Assembly (NCBI GenBank): GCA_016699575.1
Contig: CP064979.1
Location: 3,100,001 to 3,164,000, forward strand
Length of the DNA stretch: 64,000 bases
Direction of reading: 5' to 3'
Source: Flavobacteriales bacterium
Lineage (GTDB): Bacteria; Bacteroidota; Bacteroidia; Flavobacteriales_F; PHOS-HE28
Positions 17,220 through 26,101 of this stretch are shown here, piece by piece. The position numbers were made by a program, and so were the translations under genes. The notes beneath the pieces were generated by a model. The model saw only the letters and a list, made by a program, of their open reading frames with translations. It was not told the origin of the DNA and made no database searches. How positions within the stretch are numbered: position 1 is the stretch's first letter; each line of letters begins with the position of its first letter.

Positions 17220-17232
17220 ACCACGTTGTCAC

Positions 17233-17419
17233 CAAGGAGCTACCACCACGTTGTCACCCCGGGCTAGCCCCGGGGTCTCAGGTTTGGCGCTCCCGCGCCA
17301 ACGAAGCTTTGCACGCATTCTTCAATGGCGCCGTAGGGCCATGGTGGAGACCCGCTCCCGCATCCAGTGCGGGGTGATAAACACGCGCTCCGGCACCAGC
17401 GACAAACACGCGACCAGAC
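17233..17419. repeat. Family B repeat, gene-less derivative
   Basis: Outer flanks CAAGGAGCTACCACCACGTT and ACACGCGACCAGAC match the GIY-YIG cassette at 12941-13427. Arms at 17253-17301 and 17325-17377 carry the same two-hairpin design, more diverged. The 23-nt centre (GCACGCATTCTTCA) resembles the subterminal sequence of the cassette (GACATGCGTGCTTCA, 13350-13364), consistent with internal deletion of the nuclease gene. It lies directly beside the IS256 insertion. Confidence 0.75.
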
Positions 17420-17696
17420 GGTGTGGACGAGCACGTCTCCCGCGCTGAGGCCTGCGCGCCGCACCAACAACTCATCTCTCCTTCATCCCCCTCCTCACCA
17501 CTGCTCCCCGGTTGACATTCGTTCACACGGGATAGTTCCACCTTTCGGTTTATGTGGCCTTGCGAACGCTGCGGCCCTGCGGCCGCGGTGCGTCACATTC
17601 CGCTACCAGAGCGGGTTTGCGTGCGGGTAGGTTCGCCTTCGACAACGCCGGTTCCCCTTGGCTGGCCGCAACGAACGAACCGAAAACCCGCAAGCC
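17420..17696. other. Intergenic stretch before the T9SS triplet
   Basis: No convincing gene. From the IS end (17219) to 17696 the window holds only the family B derivative and this stretch. A TTGACA at 17512-17517 followed about 17 nt later by TAGTTCCA could be a promoter for the first T9SS cargo gene, but the 5' leader would be long (about 155 nt), so this is weak. Confidence 0.35.
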
Positions 17697-19529
17697 ATGA
17701 GCCGCACGCATTTCCTCTTTTCATCCGCCATCCTCCTGTTGTTGGGAGCGTGGCCGTTCATTCCAGTTCGCGCCCAAAGCGCCGCCGACCGTCACTTGCG
17801 CCAAGGGGCGCCCACCGCGCAGAGCTCAGGCAAGGCGCTGCACCTGCGCGCCGCTGGTACCACCCTGTGGAGCGAAGACTTCGAAGGGGGCCTGAACGGT
17901 TGGACCGTGAACACCAGCGCAGGCAACGTGGATTGGCAACTCACGACCACCGGCAACACTGGCGGCTATACGCCCGGCCCGCTCGAAAGCACTACCGGCT
18001 TCCCCGGCGGCCAATGGATAGTGGCCGACAGCGATGCCGATGGCTCGCCCGGCACGGACGAGAACACCAGCATCATGAGCCCCGCCATCACCGGCTTCGA
18101 CACCGTGCAGTACATGCTGCTCAGTTTCGAGCAGAGCTTCAGGCAGCTGAACGACGATGAGACGGTGGTGGAGGTGAGCGGCAACGGGGGCCTCAACTGG
18201 ACCACCTACCCGGTGAACACCGATGTGCCGGGCAACCAGATGACGCCCGGCGCTCCGGCATCGCAGCTCATCACGCTCAACATCAGCGATGCGCTGGTGG
18301 GCGGCAGCAGCGACATACGCCTGCGTTTCCGTTGGATCAGCTCCGAGGGCTACACCTACAGCTGGCAGGTGGACGACATTGAACTGACCGAGGCCAGCGA
18401 CAACGACCTGAAGATCCTCAGCGCAACGCACGCCGCTTGGGACCTCAGCGAGCCCGACTTTGCCGGCTTGCCCTACACCGTTTACCCGGTGAACGAAGTG
18501 CGCGAGCTGAAGTTCAGGGCGCAGCTGGTGAACAACGGTTCGCAGACCCAGCACAACGTGCGCTTGCGCGCCACGGTGGACGGGCCCGGCGGCAACGATG
18601 CCGTGCTCTACAGCGATCCCATCGATGTGGCGCCCGCGCAGAAGGACAGCTTGTTCATCACCGGTTGGACACCGCCCGCCAACGTAGGTACGTACTACGT
18701 GACCTATGCACTGGAGCAGGACGAAACCGAGGATGATCCCGCCGACAATGAAATGGCGCGCGAGTTCGCCGTGAACGATTTCATCTTCGCCAGGGACGAG
18801 GGCATTACCACTGGTGGCTACGACAACGAGGGCGATGAGTACGAACTGGGCAACTGGTTCCACGTGAACGATTGGGACAATACGCTCTACGCCATTGATG
18901 TGGCCGTGACCAACCAGAGCGATGTGGGCGCGCCCATCCGCGGAATCGTTTACGACGCCGAGCGCGACTTCTTAACGGAGACGGATGAGTACTTCATCCA
19001 GGCCGGCGATCTGAACGATGATGGCGAGGCCAATTTCATCACGCTCGTATTGCCCGATCCACTGCCGCTGGAAGAGGATGCCGACTACCTGGTGGCCATG
19101 CACCACTATGGCGGCACCGAGGACGTGTTCTGCGCTACCAGCGGTATCTCAATGGAGCAGACCAGCCTGATCCTGGACTACACGAATGCCACCTGGTTCT
19201 ATGTGAACAGCACACCCATGGTGCGCATGAACTTCTCGCCGTCGGTCGGCGTGCACGCGCATCAGCGCCGCACGGGCCTCGCAGTGGTGGCCATGCCCAG
19301 TGCGTTCGTTGACCGTACCACCCTGCGCATGGACTTGGAGCGGCCGGCCGCAGTGCGCATAGATGTGCGCGATGCCACAGGCCGGATGGTCTGGAACCAG
19401 GACATGGGCCGCATGGGCCACGGCCAGCAGCAGGTAGAGCTTGGACTATTGCACCTGGCTGCGGGTACATACACCTGCACGGTGATGGCCGGCGACGAAC
19501 TGACAACGGTGCGCCTGCTCAAGCGCTAA
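17697..19529 (+). CDS. T9SS-secreted protein, first of three paralogues
   Basis: 610 residues. Signal peptide at 1-27 (LLLLGAWPFIPVRAQS). Next is a choice-of-anchor-J/MAM-like beta domain starting at LWSEDFEGGLNGWTV and ending near SWQVDDIELTEAS, then a CARDB-like region (residues about 240-360, PYTVYPVNEVRELKFRA), a second beta region, and a type A T9SS sorting domain of about 80 residues ending GTYTCTVMAGDELTTVRLLKR. The substrate or ligand is unknown; the layout suggests a cell-surface adhesin or scaffold. It shares domain order with the next two genes, so the three arose by tandem duplication. Confidence 0.85.
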   Translation: MSRTHFLFSSAILLLLGAWPFIPVRAQSAADRHLRQGAPTAQSSGKALHLRAAGTTLWSEDFEGGLNGWTVNTSAGNVDWQLTTTGNTGGYTPGPLESTTGFPGGQWIVADSDADGSPGTDENTSIMSPAITGFDTVQYMLLSFEQSFRQLNDDETVVEVSGNGGLNWTTYPVNTDVPGNQMTPGAPASQLITLNISDALVGGSSDIRLRFRWISSEGYTYSWQVDDIELTEASDNDLKILSATHAAWDLSEPDFAGLPYTVYPVNEVRELKFRAQLVNNGSQTQHNVRLRATVDGPGGNDAVLYSDPIDVAPAQKDSLFITGWTPPANVGTYYVTYALEQDETEDDPADNEMAREFAVNDFIFARDEGITTGGYDNEGDEYELGNWFHVNDWDNTLYAIDVAVTNQSDVGAPIRGIVYDAERDFLTETDEYFIQAGDLNDDGEANFITLVLPDPLPLEEDADYLVAMHHYGGTEDVFCATSGISMEQTSLILDYTNATWFYVNSTPMVRMNFSPSVGVHAHQRRTGLAVVAMPSAFVDRTTLRMDLERPAAVRIDVRDATGRMVWNQDMGRMGHGQQQVELGLLHLAAGTYTCTVMAGDELTTVRLLKR

Positions 19530-19548
19530 GAATGGACCTGATCATCTG

Positions 19549-19575
19549 AACGGCCGGGGAACTACCCCGGCCGTT
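19549..19575 (+). terminator. Stem-loop after first T9SS cargo gene
   Basis: AACGGCCGGGG and CCCCGGCCGTT form a perfect 11-bp stem with loop AACTA, 20 nt after the stop codon. There is no long T-run, but the stem is strong. Confidence 0.65.
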
Positions 19576-19757
19576 CGGCATTCAACACCGGATGTGTATA
19601 TAACAGGACGGGATCCGTATTGAGCTGTGCAGCGGCAGGGAAAGGTTGTGCGTCAAACCGTCGGATGCACGTTCGGCCCCAATGTGACCGGTCACAGGTC
19701 GGTGCCGATCACCCATCCGGCTACATTCGCAACCCTTCAACACAACAACCAACGATC

Positions 19758-21650
19758 ATGAAACTGAAGTACTCTGCTCTTCTGTTGGTGGCCGTGGCCA
19801 GCGCTGCACAAGCGCAGTACGCCACCAAGCGGCCGCTACGCCTGAGCCCTGCGGGGGTGTCGCCCTCGCCGAACGTCATCGACGTTCCTCCCATGACGGC
19901 CAAGGCCGCCGGTGACACCGTCTTCAATGAGGACTTTGCCAACGGTTTTGCCGGCAACAACGGTTTCGGCGCTTGGACCACGGCTGAGGCCGATGGCAAC
20001 TGGTGGGTGTACAGCACCACAGGTCCCAATGGCGCCTACAGTGTCCCTGCTGAGGCCATTACCGGTGGCAGTGCTGCCAACGGCTTCATGATCTTCCAAG
20101 CCGACAGCGGAAACAGCGATTTCAGTGGTGGTGCGCCTACCGCGCTGCCCTCTTTCACGGATTGGACCGGTGCTTTGGTGAGCCCCGTGATCGACCTGAG
20201 CGCTACGCCTTTTGTGCGCTTGGAGTTCCGCCACAAGCAGCGCTGGTGCTGCGGCGAGGTTCCCCAGTTGCTCCAAGTAAGCAATGACGGTGGTGCCACC
20301 TGGACCACCGACTACAACGTGGTGAGCGAGGCCGCCAACGACGACAACGGACCCTTCACAACATCCGTGAACATCAGCAACGCCATCTCGGCCAACCCTT
20401 CGCAAGCCCGGTTCCGCTTCCTGTTCAACGGTGGCGACCAAGGCACCAGCCACTACCACTGGCAGGTTGATGACATCAACATCATCGAGGTGTTCGACTT
20501 CGACATGGTGGTGCAAAGCGCCAAGAGCCACAGCTTCGACCTGGATCTCTCCGCCACCTACGATTCGTTGAACTACACTGTGTTCCCCTTCGCACAGCTG
20601 CGTCCGCTGCCGATGAACATGACCGTTCTCAACAACGGTAGCGCCACGCAGGACGTTACCGCCAACTTCACGGTGACCCAGGGCGGCAACCCTGTGCTGG
20701 ACCAGGACCAGAACATCATCGGCTTCGGTGCTGGTACCATCCAGACCGTCTTCGCCGACCCCGACTTCACGCCGCCCCAAGTGGCAGGTACCTACGACAT
20801 TTCCTACAGCGTTGAGACCACCAACCCCGATCTGGTGCCAGGGGACAACACGGGCAGCAGCAGCTTCGCTGTGGACGCCTACCAGTACGGTCGTGACGGC
20901 GGCGTAACCTCGGCGTTCGAGGACGGCGACGGTGCCGGCGGACCTTACGAGCTGTGCAACATCTTCGGTTCGCCGAACGAAGCCGACCTCTATGCTGTGA
21001 GCGTGGCCATCCGCAGCGGAACCGGCACCGCTGGCACGGTCATCCGCGGTTCCATCCGGAACGTTGACGCGGACTTCTCGCTCATCGACAACACCGAGGA
21101 GTACGAACTGACGAGCGCCGACCTGAACTCGGCCACTGGCACGAAGTTCATCAACCTCGTGTTCGCCAACCCGGTGACGTTGGACGCAGCAGGTGCATAC
21201 ATGGTGTGCGTGGAGCACTTCGGTGGCAGCACCATGCGCACCGGTGTGAACGGCACCAGCGATGCACAGACCTCGTTCATCTACTTCGATCCCCCCGGTG
21301 CTCAATTGGAGGATTGGTACTTCACCACCACCACCCCCATGGTGCGCATGAACTTCGATCCCGCGGTCGGCATCAACGAGGAAGCAGCACGTGAGCTGGC
21401 GCTCCGCGCTGTGCCCACCGTGTTCGACGAGGCCACCACGGTGCGCTTCCAGCACGCAGGCGGTATCGCCAGCTGGAGCCTGATCGATGTTACGGGCCGT
21501 GTGCTCCGTACCATGAACATGGGCAACCTTGGCGCTGGCGTGCAGAGCATCGACATCGACGGCACGGACCTGGCCCAAGGCCAGTACATGGTGCGCGTGG
21601 TAAGCAACGGCGTGGCCGCCAGCGTGAAGCTGGTGAAGGCTGCGAACTGA
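19758..21650 (+). CDS. T9SS-secreted protein, second paralogue
   Basis: 630 residues from the ATG at 19758 (signal peptide MKLKYSALLLVAVASAAQAQ). The order is the same as in the neighbour: anchor-J/MAM-like domain (FNEDFANGFAGNNGFGAWTT to WQVDDINIIEVFD), CARDB-like segment, second beta region, and a C-terminal sorting domain ending GQYMVRVVSNGVAASVKLVK. A CCG motif (RWCCGEVPQLLQVSNDGG) is special to this copy. Codon use is less GC-extreme than in its neighbours (many GGT, GCT, ACC), which may mean higher expression. A TACATTCG box lies at 19722-19729, about 28 nt before the start. Confidence 0.86.
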   Translation: MKLKYSALLLVAVASAAQAQYATKRPLRLSPAGVSPSPNVIDVPPMTAKAAGDTVFNEDFANGFAGNNGFGAWTTAEADGNWWVYSTTGPNGAYSVPAEAITGGSAANGFMIFQADSGNSDFSGGAPTALPSFTDWTGALVSPVIDLSATPFVRLEFRHKQRWCCGEVPQLLQVSNDGGATWTTDYNVVSEAANDDNGPFTTSVNISNAISANPSQARFRFLFNGGDQGTSHYHWQVDDINIIEVFDFDMVVQSAKSHSFDLDLSATYDSLNYTVFPFAQLRPLPMNMTVLNNGSATQDVTANFTVTQGGNPVLDQDQNIIGFGAGTIQTVFADPDFTPPQVAGTYDISYSVETTNPDLVPGDNTGSSSFAVDAYQYGRDGGVTSAFEDGDGAGGPYELCNIFGSPNEADLYAVSVAIRSGTGTAGTVIRGSIRNVDADFSLIDNTEEYELTSADLNSATGTKFINLVFANPVTLDAAGAYMVCVEHFGGSTMRTGVNGTSDAQTSFIYFDPPGAQLEDWYFTTTTPMVRMNFDPAVGINEEAARELALRAVPTVFDEATTVRFQHAGGIASWSLIDVTGRVLRTMNMGNLGAGVQSIDIDGTDLAQGQYMVRVVSNGVAASVKLVKAAN

Positions 21651-21668
21651 TCCGCAACACGTCCGACA

Positions 21669-21706
21669 AGCGCCCCGGTGGACATCCACCGGGGCGCTTC
21701 TTTTTT
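21669..21706 (+). terminator. Rho-independent terminator after second T9SS gene
   Basis: A perfect 13-bp stem (AGCGCCCCGGTGG / CCACCGGGGCGCT) with loop ACAT is followed by TCTTTTTT. It begins 18 nt after the stop codon at 21650. It is one of the clearest terminators in the window. Confidence 0.92.
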
Positions 21707-21825
21707 CGCAGGGCTGCGCGTTTCATCCCGCGAGCAACAATTGACCACAATTGGTCCCCGTCCATCCCTTGCCCTGAACGGGGCACGGCCTGGCGGCACA
21801 CCTTCGCACAAATCCCTTGTTGAAC

Positions 21826-23637
21826 ATGAAACATGCTTACACCAGCGTGCTGGCTGTGCTTTGCCTGAGCACGTCGGCACAACAGGTGCGCTCGGGCTTT
21901 CCCGCGCACCCCATCTCGAAGTCGGATGCAATTGCGGCCCCTGTGGTCACCACCCCCTTGGCGCGTGCAAAGAACCTGGACTACTACGCGGAGGATTTTA
22001 CGAGCAGCCTCAACGGCTGGACCATCGTGAACAACGTGGGCAACCTGGACTGGGCGTGGACCGATGTGGGGCCGGGCACGACCACCAGCCAATACCCTGT
22101 GCCTGCTTTGGGCACGAACACCGGTGGTTGGGCCATCATTGATGACGATTTCCTGGGGCAGAACGGCGTGGAGACGGACACTTGGCTGGTTTCACCGGTC
22201 ATCGACCTGAGCGCTGCGCCGCCGTTCCTCAAGCTCGAGTTCGAGCAGTACTTCCAGGAGTTCCAGAACGACACGACTTTCGTAGGGGTGACCGTCAACG
22301 GAGGGCAGGATTGGAACTGGATCGCGCTGAACGACGATGTGGGCCGCGATGGTCGCCCGAACCCGGAACTGATGGACGTGAACATCAGCGATTGGGTAGC
22401 CTTGGGCCCGAGCACCGTACAGATCGCCTTCCGCTATCTGGCCACTTGGGATTACGGCTGGCAAGTGGACAACGTGCGCATCACCGATCTGGAGGCGAAC
22501 GATGTGGCCCTGTTGAACACGCACTTCACCGGCTTCGATTTCAACAACACGGGCTTCAGTGACATCGAGTACTCCATCTATCCGCAGGAACAGGTGCGAC
22601 CAATGCTCTTGCACGCCGATGTGAAGAACAAGGGCTACGCCCAGCAAACGGGGATCAACTTCAACGTGGAGGTAGTGGGGCCGGGCGGTTCTGAGTACAC
22701 CGGAACGGAGGTGGTGGGCGATCAGGTGCCCGGTCAAACGGACTCCGTGGCCAACGAGGGCTTCACGCCGAGCGCGCTGCTCGGAACGTACGAGGTGGCG
22801 TTCGGCGCCGTGGCGGATCAGGTTGACGATAACCCGGACGACAACGACAAGACCATGACGTTCCAGGTGAGCGCCGATGTGTTCGCGCAGGACGATGGTG
22901 TAGTGTCCAATCGTCTCACGCAAGGCATCAACAACGTAGGCGACCAGTTCGAAGTGGGCAACTACTTCGAGTTCGTCAACGACCAGGACCTGCTCAGCAT
23001 CCGCGTTGCATTGCACGAGAACACCGCCGTTGGAACGCTGGTGTACGGTATTGTATACGACGACCAGAACCCGCCCGTGCAGATCGATCAGACCGACGAC
23101 TACGAGGTGACGGCTGCCGACATCAATCCCATTGGTGGCAGCACTTTCGTTGATATCCCATTGAACGCTCCATTGAACATGACCGCCGGACAAGTGGTGC
23201 TGGTGATGGCGGGTAGCTATGGTGGCAGCGAGCAAGTGGCGTTCGGGATCAGTGGTGTGAGCGCCGCACAGGTGAGCATCATCAACTATCCCACTGCAGG
23301 TGAGATCTTCTTCGTCACCGGTACGCCCATGGTTCGGGCCATTGTGGAGAACACGACGTCGGTGGCCGAAGTGACGGGCATCAATGGCCAAGTGTTGGTG
23401 CAGCCCAATCCCATCGAGGAGTCCGCTGTGCTTGCCTTCACCACGGAGCGCAGCGGTCGCGCGCGCCTGGAAGTGCGCGACATGACAGGTCGGTTGGTGA
23501 TGAACGAAGATCTCGGTGTGCGCAATGCTGGAGTGCAGCAATACCGCATGGATGCCACCGGCCTGGCCGCTGGTACGTACACGTACAGCCTGGTCCTGGA
23601 CGGTGCGCGCCGCACGGGCAAGCTGGTGAAGCAGTAA
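21826..23637 (+). CDS. T9SS-secreted protein, third paralogue
   Basis: 603 residues from the ATG at 21826 (short signal MKHAYTSVLAVLCLSTSAQQ). The architecture is as in the two preceding genes: YAEDFTSSLNGWTIVNNVGN at the start of the anchor-J-like domain, WQVDNVRITDLEAND at its end, a CARDB-like segment (YSIYPQEQVRPMLLHADVKN), and a type A sorting domain ending GTYTYSLVLDGARRTGKLVKQ. Sorting by the T9SS would place it on the surface or outside. Conserved order with diverged sequence suggests related but not identical ligands. Confidence 0.86.
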   Translation: MKHAYTSVLAVLCLSTSAQQVRSGFPAHPISKSDAIAAPVVTTPLARAKNLDYYAEDFTSSLNGWTIVNNVGNLDWAWTDVGPGTTTSQYPVPALGTNTGGWAIIDDDFLGQNGVETDTWLVSPVIDLSAAPPFLKLEFEQYFQEFQNDTTFVGVTVNGGQDWNWIALNDDVGRDGRPNPELMDVNISDWVALGPSTVQIAFRYLATWDYGWQVDNVRITDLEANDVALLNTHFTGFDFNNTGFSDIEYSIYPQEQVRPMLLHADVKNKGYAQQTGINFNVEVVGPGGSEYTGTEVVGDQVPGQTDSVANEGFTPSALLGTYEVAFGAVADQVDDNPDDNDKTMTFQVSADVFAQDDGVVSNRLTQGINNVGDQFEVGNYFEFVNDQDLLSIRVALHENTAVGTLVYGIVYDDQNPPVQIDQTDDYEVTAADINPIGGSTFVDIPLNAPLNMTAGQVVLVMAGSYGGSEQVAFGISGVSAAQVSIINYPTAGEIFFVTGTPMVRAIVENTTSVAEVTGINGQVLVQPNPIEESAVLAFTTERSGRARLEVRDMTGRLVMNEDLGVRNAGVQQYRMDATGLAAGTYTYSLVLDGARRTGKLVKQ

Positions 23638-23654
23638 CACGGACGACGTGAATG

Positions 23655-23683
23655 CGAAGGGGCGGCCATTGGCCGCCCCTTCG
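23655..23683. terminator. Bidirectional stem-loop between T9SS gene and recQ
   Basis: CGAAGGGGCGGCC and GGCCGCCCCTTCG form a perfect 13-bp stem with loop ATT between two convergent genes. It could end both transcripts; T-rich sequence (GCTTTATTGTTTC) follows on the plus side. Confidence 0.75.
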
Positions 23684-23703
23684 TGCTTTATTGTTTCGGG
23701 GGC

Positions 23704-25902
23704 TCAGTTGGCCACTTCGCTCAAGAACTTCAGGCGCATGAAGCGAAGCTCGGTCTCGCTGTAGTCGTTGCCGAACTCCTTCACGGCGGCCTCCAGGCTG
23801 TCGGTCTCGCTCTCGCGGAAATAGTCCATGATCTCCTCCTGCTGGTCACCCTCCAGCACCTCGTTCAGGTGGTAGCTCACGTCCAGTTTCGTTCCGCTCA
23901 TCACAATGGTTTCCATCTCGGTGAGCAGTGCGTCCATGGTAAGGCCCTTCGCTTTGGCGATGCTCTCCATGGGCAGTCGTTTATCGATGTTCTGGATGAT
24001 GTGGACCTTGTGGCCGCTCTTGTTGGGCACGCTCCGGATCACCACTTCCACATCGCGCTCGATGTCGTTCTCTTCCACGTAGCGGGCAATGAGCTCCACG
24101 AACGGTTTGCCGTATTTGGCTGCTTTGCCCGGGCCCACACCGCCGATGAGCTGGAGTTCCTCCATGCTCACCGGGTACTTCAAGGTCATCTCCTCCAGGG
24201 CCGGGTCTTGGAAGAGGATCCAAGGCTGCAGCTTGTATTTGTGGGCTTCCTTCTTCCGCAGGTCGGTCAGCATCGCCATGAGCTTCTCGTCGAGCGCGTT
24301 GCCGCCCTTGCCCGGCGTCAGGATATCATCATCGTCGCCGCCCTCGGTGTCGGTGTAGTCGCGCTCTTTGCTGAACTCGACTTTCCAAGGCTTCTTCAGG
24401 AACTTCTTGCCCTCGTCGGTGAGGCTGAGGTTGCCGTAGGTCTCGATGTCCTTGTGGAGGAAGCCGCCCACGGTAGCCTGGCGGATGACGGCCATCCAGT
24501 AACCGTGGCCTTCGTCCTTGCCCACGCCCCACGCCTCCATGCTGCTGCCCTTGTAGGTCTTCATCTCACTGGTCATGGTGCCGGTGAGCAGGTCCGTGAT
24601 GAAACGTCCTTTGTGGCGTTGCTTGCTCTCCTTTACGGCCTCCAGCACGGTGGTCAGCGCCTCGGTGGCGTCGAACATCGTCTTCGGGTTCATGCAGTTG
24701 TCACAAGCGCCGCAGTTGTCGCCCGGCAGGATCTCGCCGAAGTAGTGCAGCAGGAATTTCCGGCGGCACATGCTCGTCTCGCTGTAGCTCACCGTGTCGG
24801 CCAGCAGCTGCTTGCCGATCTCTTGTTCGGCCACCGGCTTGCCTTGCAGGAACTTCTCCAGCTTCTCAATGTCCTTGTAGCTGTAGAACGCCACGCACTT
24901 GCCTTCACCGCCATCACGACCACCGCGGCCGGTCTCCTGGTAGTAGCTCTCCAGGCTCTTGGGTATGTCGTGGTGGATCACGAAACGCACATCGGGTTTA
25001 TCGATGCCCATGCCGAACGCAATGGTGGCGCAGATCACGTCCACGTCCTCCATGAGGAACTGGTCCTGGTGGTCGGCGCGCTGGGCGGCGTCCATGCCGG
25101 CGTGGTAGGGCAGGGCCTTGATGCCGTTCACGTTCAGCATCTGGGCCATCTCCTCCACCTTCTTGCGGCTGAGGCAATAGATGATGCCGCTCTTGCCCTT
25201 GTGCTGGCGGATGAACTTGATGATCTCCTTGTTCACGTCCTTCTTCGGGCGGACATCATAGAACAGGTTCGGCCGATTGAAGCTCGCTTTGTAGGTGACG
25301 GCGTCGTCGATGTTGAGGTTCTTCAGGATGTCCTCCTGCACTTTCTCGGTGGCCGTGGCCGTAAGGGCGATGACGGGCACCCGCTGGATCTCATCGAAGA
25401 TGGTGCGCAAGCGGCGGTATTCCGGGCGGAAGTCGTGGCCCCACTCGCTGATGCAGTGGGCCTCGTCGATGGCGAAGAAGCTGATCTTGATCTCCGAGAA
25501 GAACTCGGTGTTCTCCTTCTTCGTCAGGCTTTCGGGTGCCACGTACAGGAGTTTGGTGAGGCCGCTACGGATATCGTCCTTCACTTTGAGCGTCTCCGTG
25601 CGGCTGAGGCTGCTGTTGAGGAAGTGCGCAATGCCTTCCCGGTCGCTGAACCCGCGGATGGCGTCCACCTGGTTCTTCATGAGCGCGATGAGCGGGCTCA
25701 CCACGATGGCGGTGCCCTCCATCATGAGGGCCGGCAATTGGTAGCAAAGGCTCTTGCCACCGCCGGTGGGCATGATGACGAAGGTGTTACGGCCTTCAAG
25801 CACACTGTTCACAACAGCTTCTTGTTCGCCTTTGAACTTGTTGAACCCGAAGAACTGCTTGAGGGCGTCTTTGGGGGATAGGTCTACGTTGATGATCGAC
25901 AT
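23704..25902 (-). CDS. recQ: ATP-dependent DNA helicase RecQ
   Basis: 732 residues. A 3'-5' helicase in recombination and repair. Motif I is MPTGGGKSLCYQLPAL, motif II IDEAHCISEWGHDFRPEY (DEAH), motif III ALTATAT, motif VI QETGRGGRDG; the RQC zinc cysteines appear as CRRKFLLHYFG and CGACDNCMNP; a helix-rich HRDC domain (ELQLIGGVGPGKAAKYGKPF) and a C-terminal extension follow. The start at 25902 (MSIINVDLSP) is preferred over the in-frame ATG at 25977. A TACTTTTA box at 25948-25955 (minus) with a TTG 17 nt upstream is a candidate promoter. Confidence 0.96.
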   Translation of the reverse strand: MSIINVDLSPKDALKQFFGFNKFKGEQEAVVNSVLEGRNTFVIMPTGGGKSLCYQLPALMMEGTAIVVSPLIALMKNQVDAIRGFSDREGIAHFLNSSLSRTETLKVKDDIRSGLTKLLYVAPESLTKKENTEFFSEIKISFFAIDEAHCISEWGHDFRPEYRRLRTIFDEIQRVPVIALTATATEKVQEDILKNLNIDDAVTYKASFNRPNLFYDVRPKKDVNKEIIKFIRQHKGKSGIIYCLSRKKVEEMAQMLNVNGIKALPYHAGMDAAQRADHQDQFLMEDVDVICATIAFGMGIDKPDVRFVIHHDIPKSLESYYQETGRGGRDGGEGKCVAFYSYKDIEKLEKFLQGKPVAEQEIGKQLLADTVSYSETSMCRRKFLLHYFGEILPGDNCGACDNCMNPKTMFDATEALTTVLEAVKESKQRHKGRFITDLLTGTMTSEMKTYKGSSMEAWGVGKDEGHGYWMAVIRQATVGGFLHKDIETYGNLSLTDEGKKFLKKPWKVEFSKERDYTDTEGGDDDDILTPGKGGNALDEKLMAMLTDLRKKEAHKYKLQPWILFQDPALEEMTLKYPVSMEELQLIGGVGPGKAAKYGKPFVELIARYVEENDIERDVEVVIRSVPNKSGHKVHIIQNIDKRLPMESIAKAKGLTMDALLTEMETIVMSGTKLDVSYHLNEVLEGDQQEEIMDYFRESETDSLEAAVKEFGNDYSETELRFMRLKFLSEVAN

Positions 25903-26101
25903 GACTGACTTCGGTTCCGGAACTCCGATGGTTTGTTGTTCGGTGCTTAAAAGTAGGTCACGCGCATGGATCGTCAACCGACTTCCATCGATCCCCGGAA
26001 AGAGTTCGTTGTATGGTGTGAACGCACCGTTGGAAGCGTTGAAAAGTGCTATCTAGCGATCGGGGACCTGCCCACGGGTGCCGGATATCTTCGGCCCGCA
26101 C

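Noticed and set aside
23683..25881. A 732-codon open frame antisense to recQ
   Set aside because: Every RecQ motif is intact on the minus strand; the plus-strand frame is low-complexity (Val, Ala, His, Leu) and is a codon-bias shadow. The same holds for the long frame antisense to secA (51171-53417).
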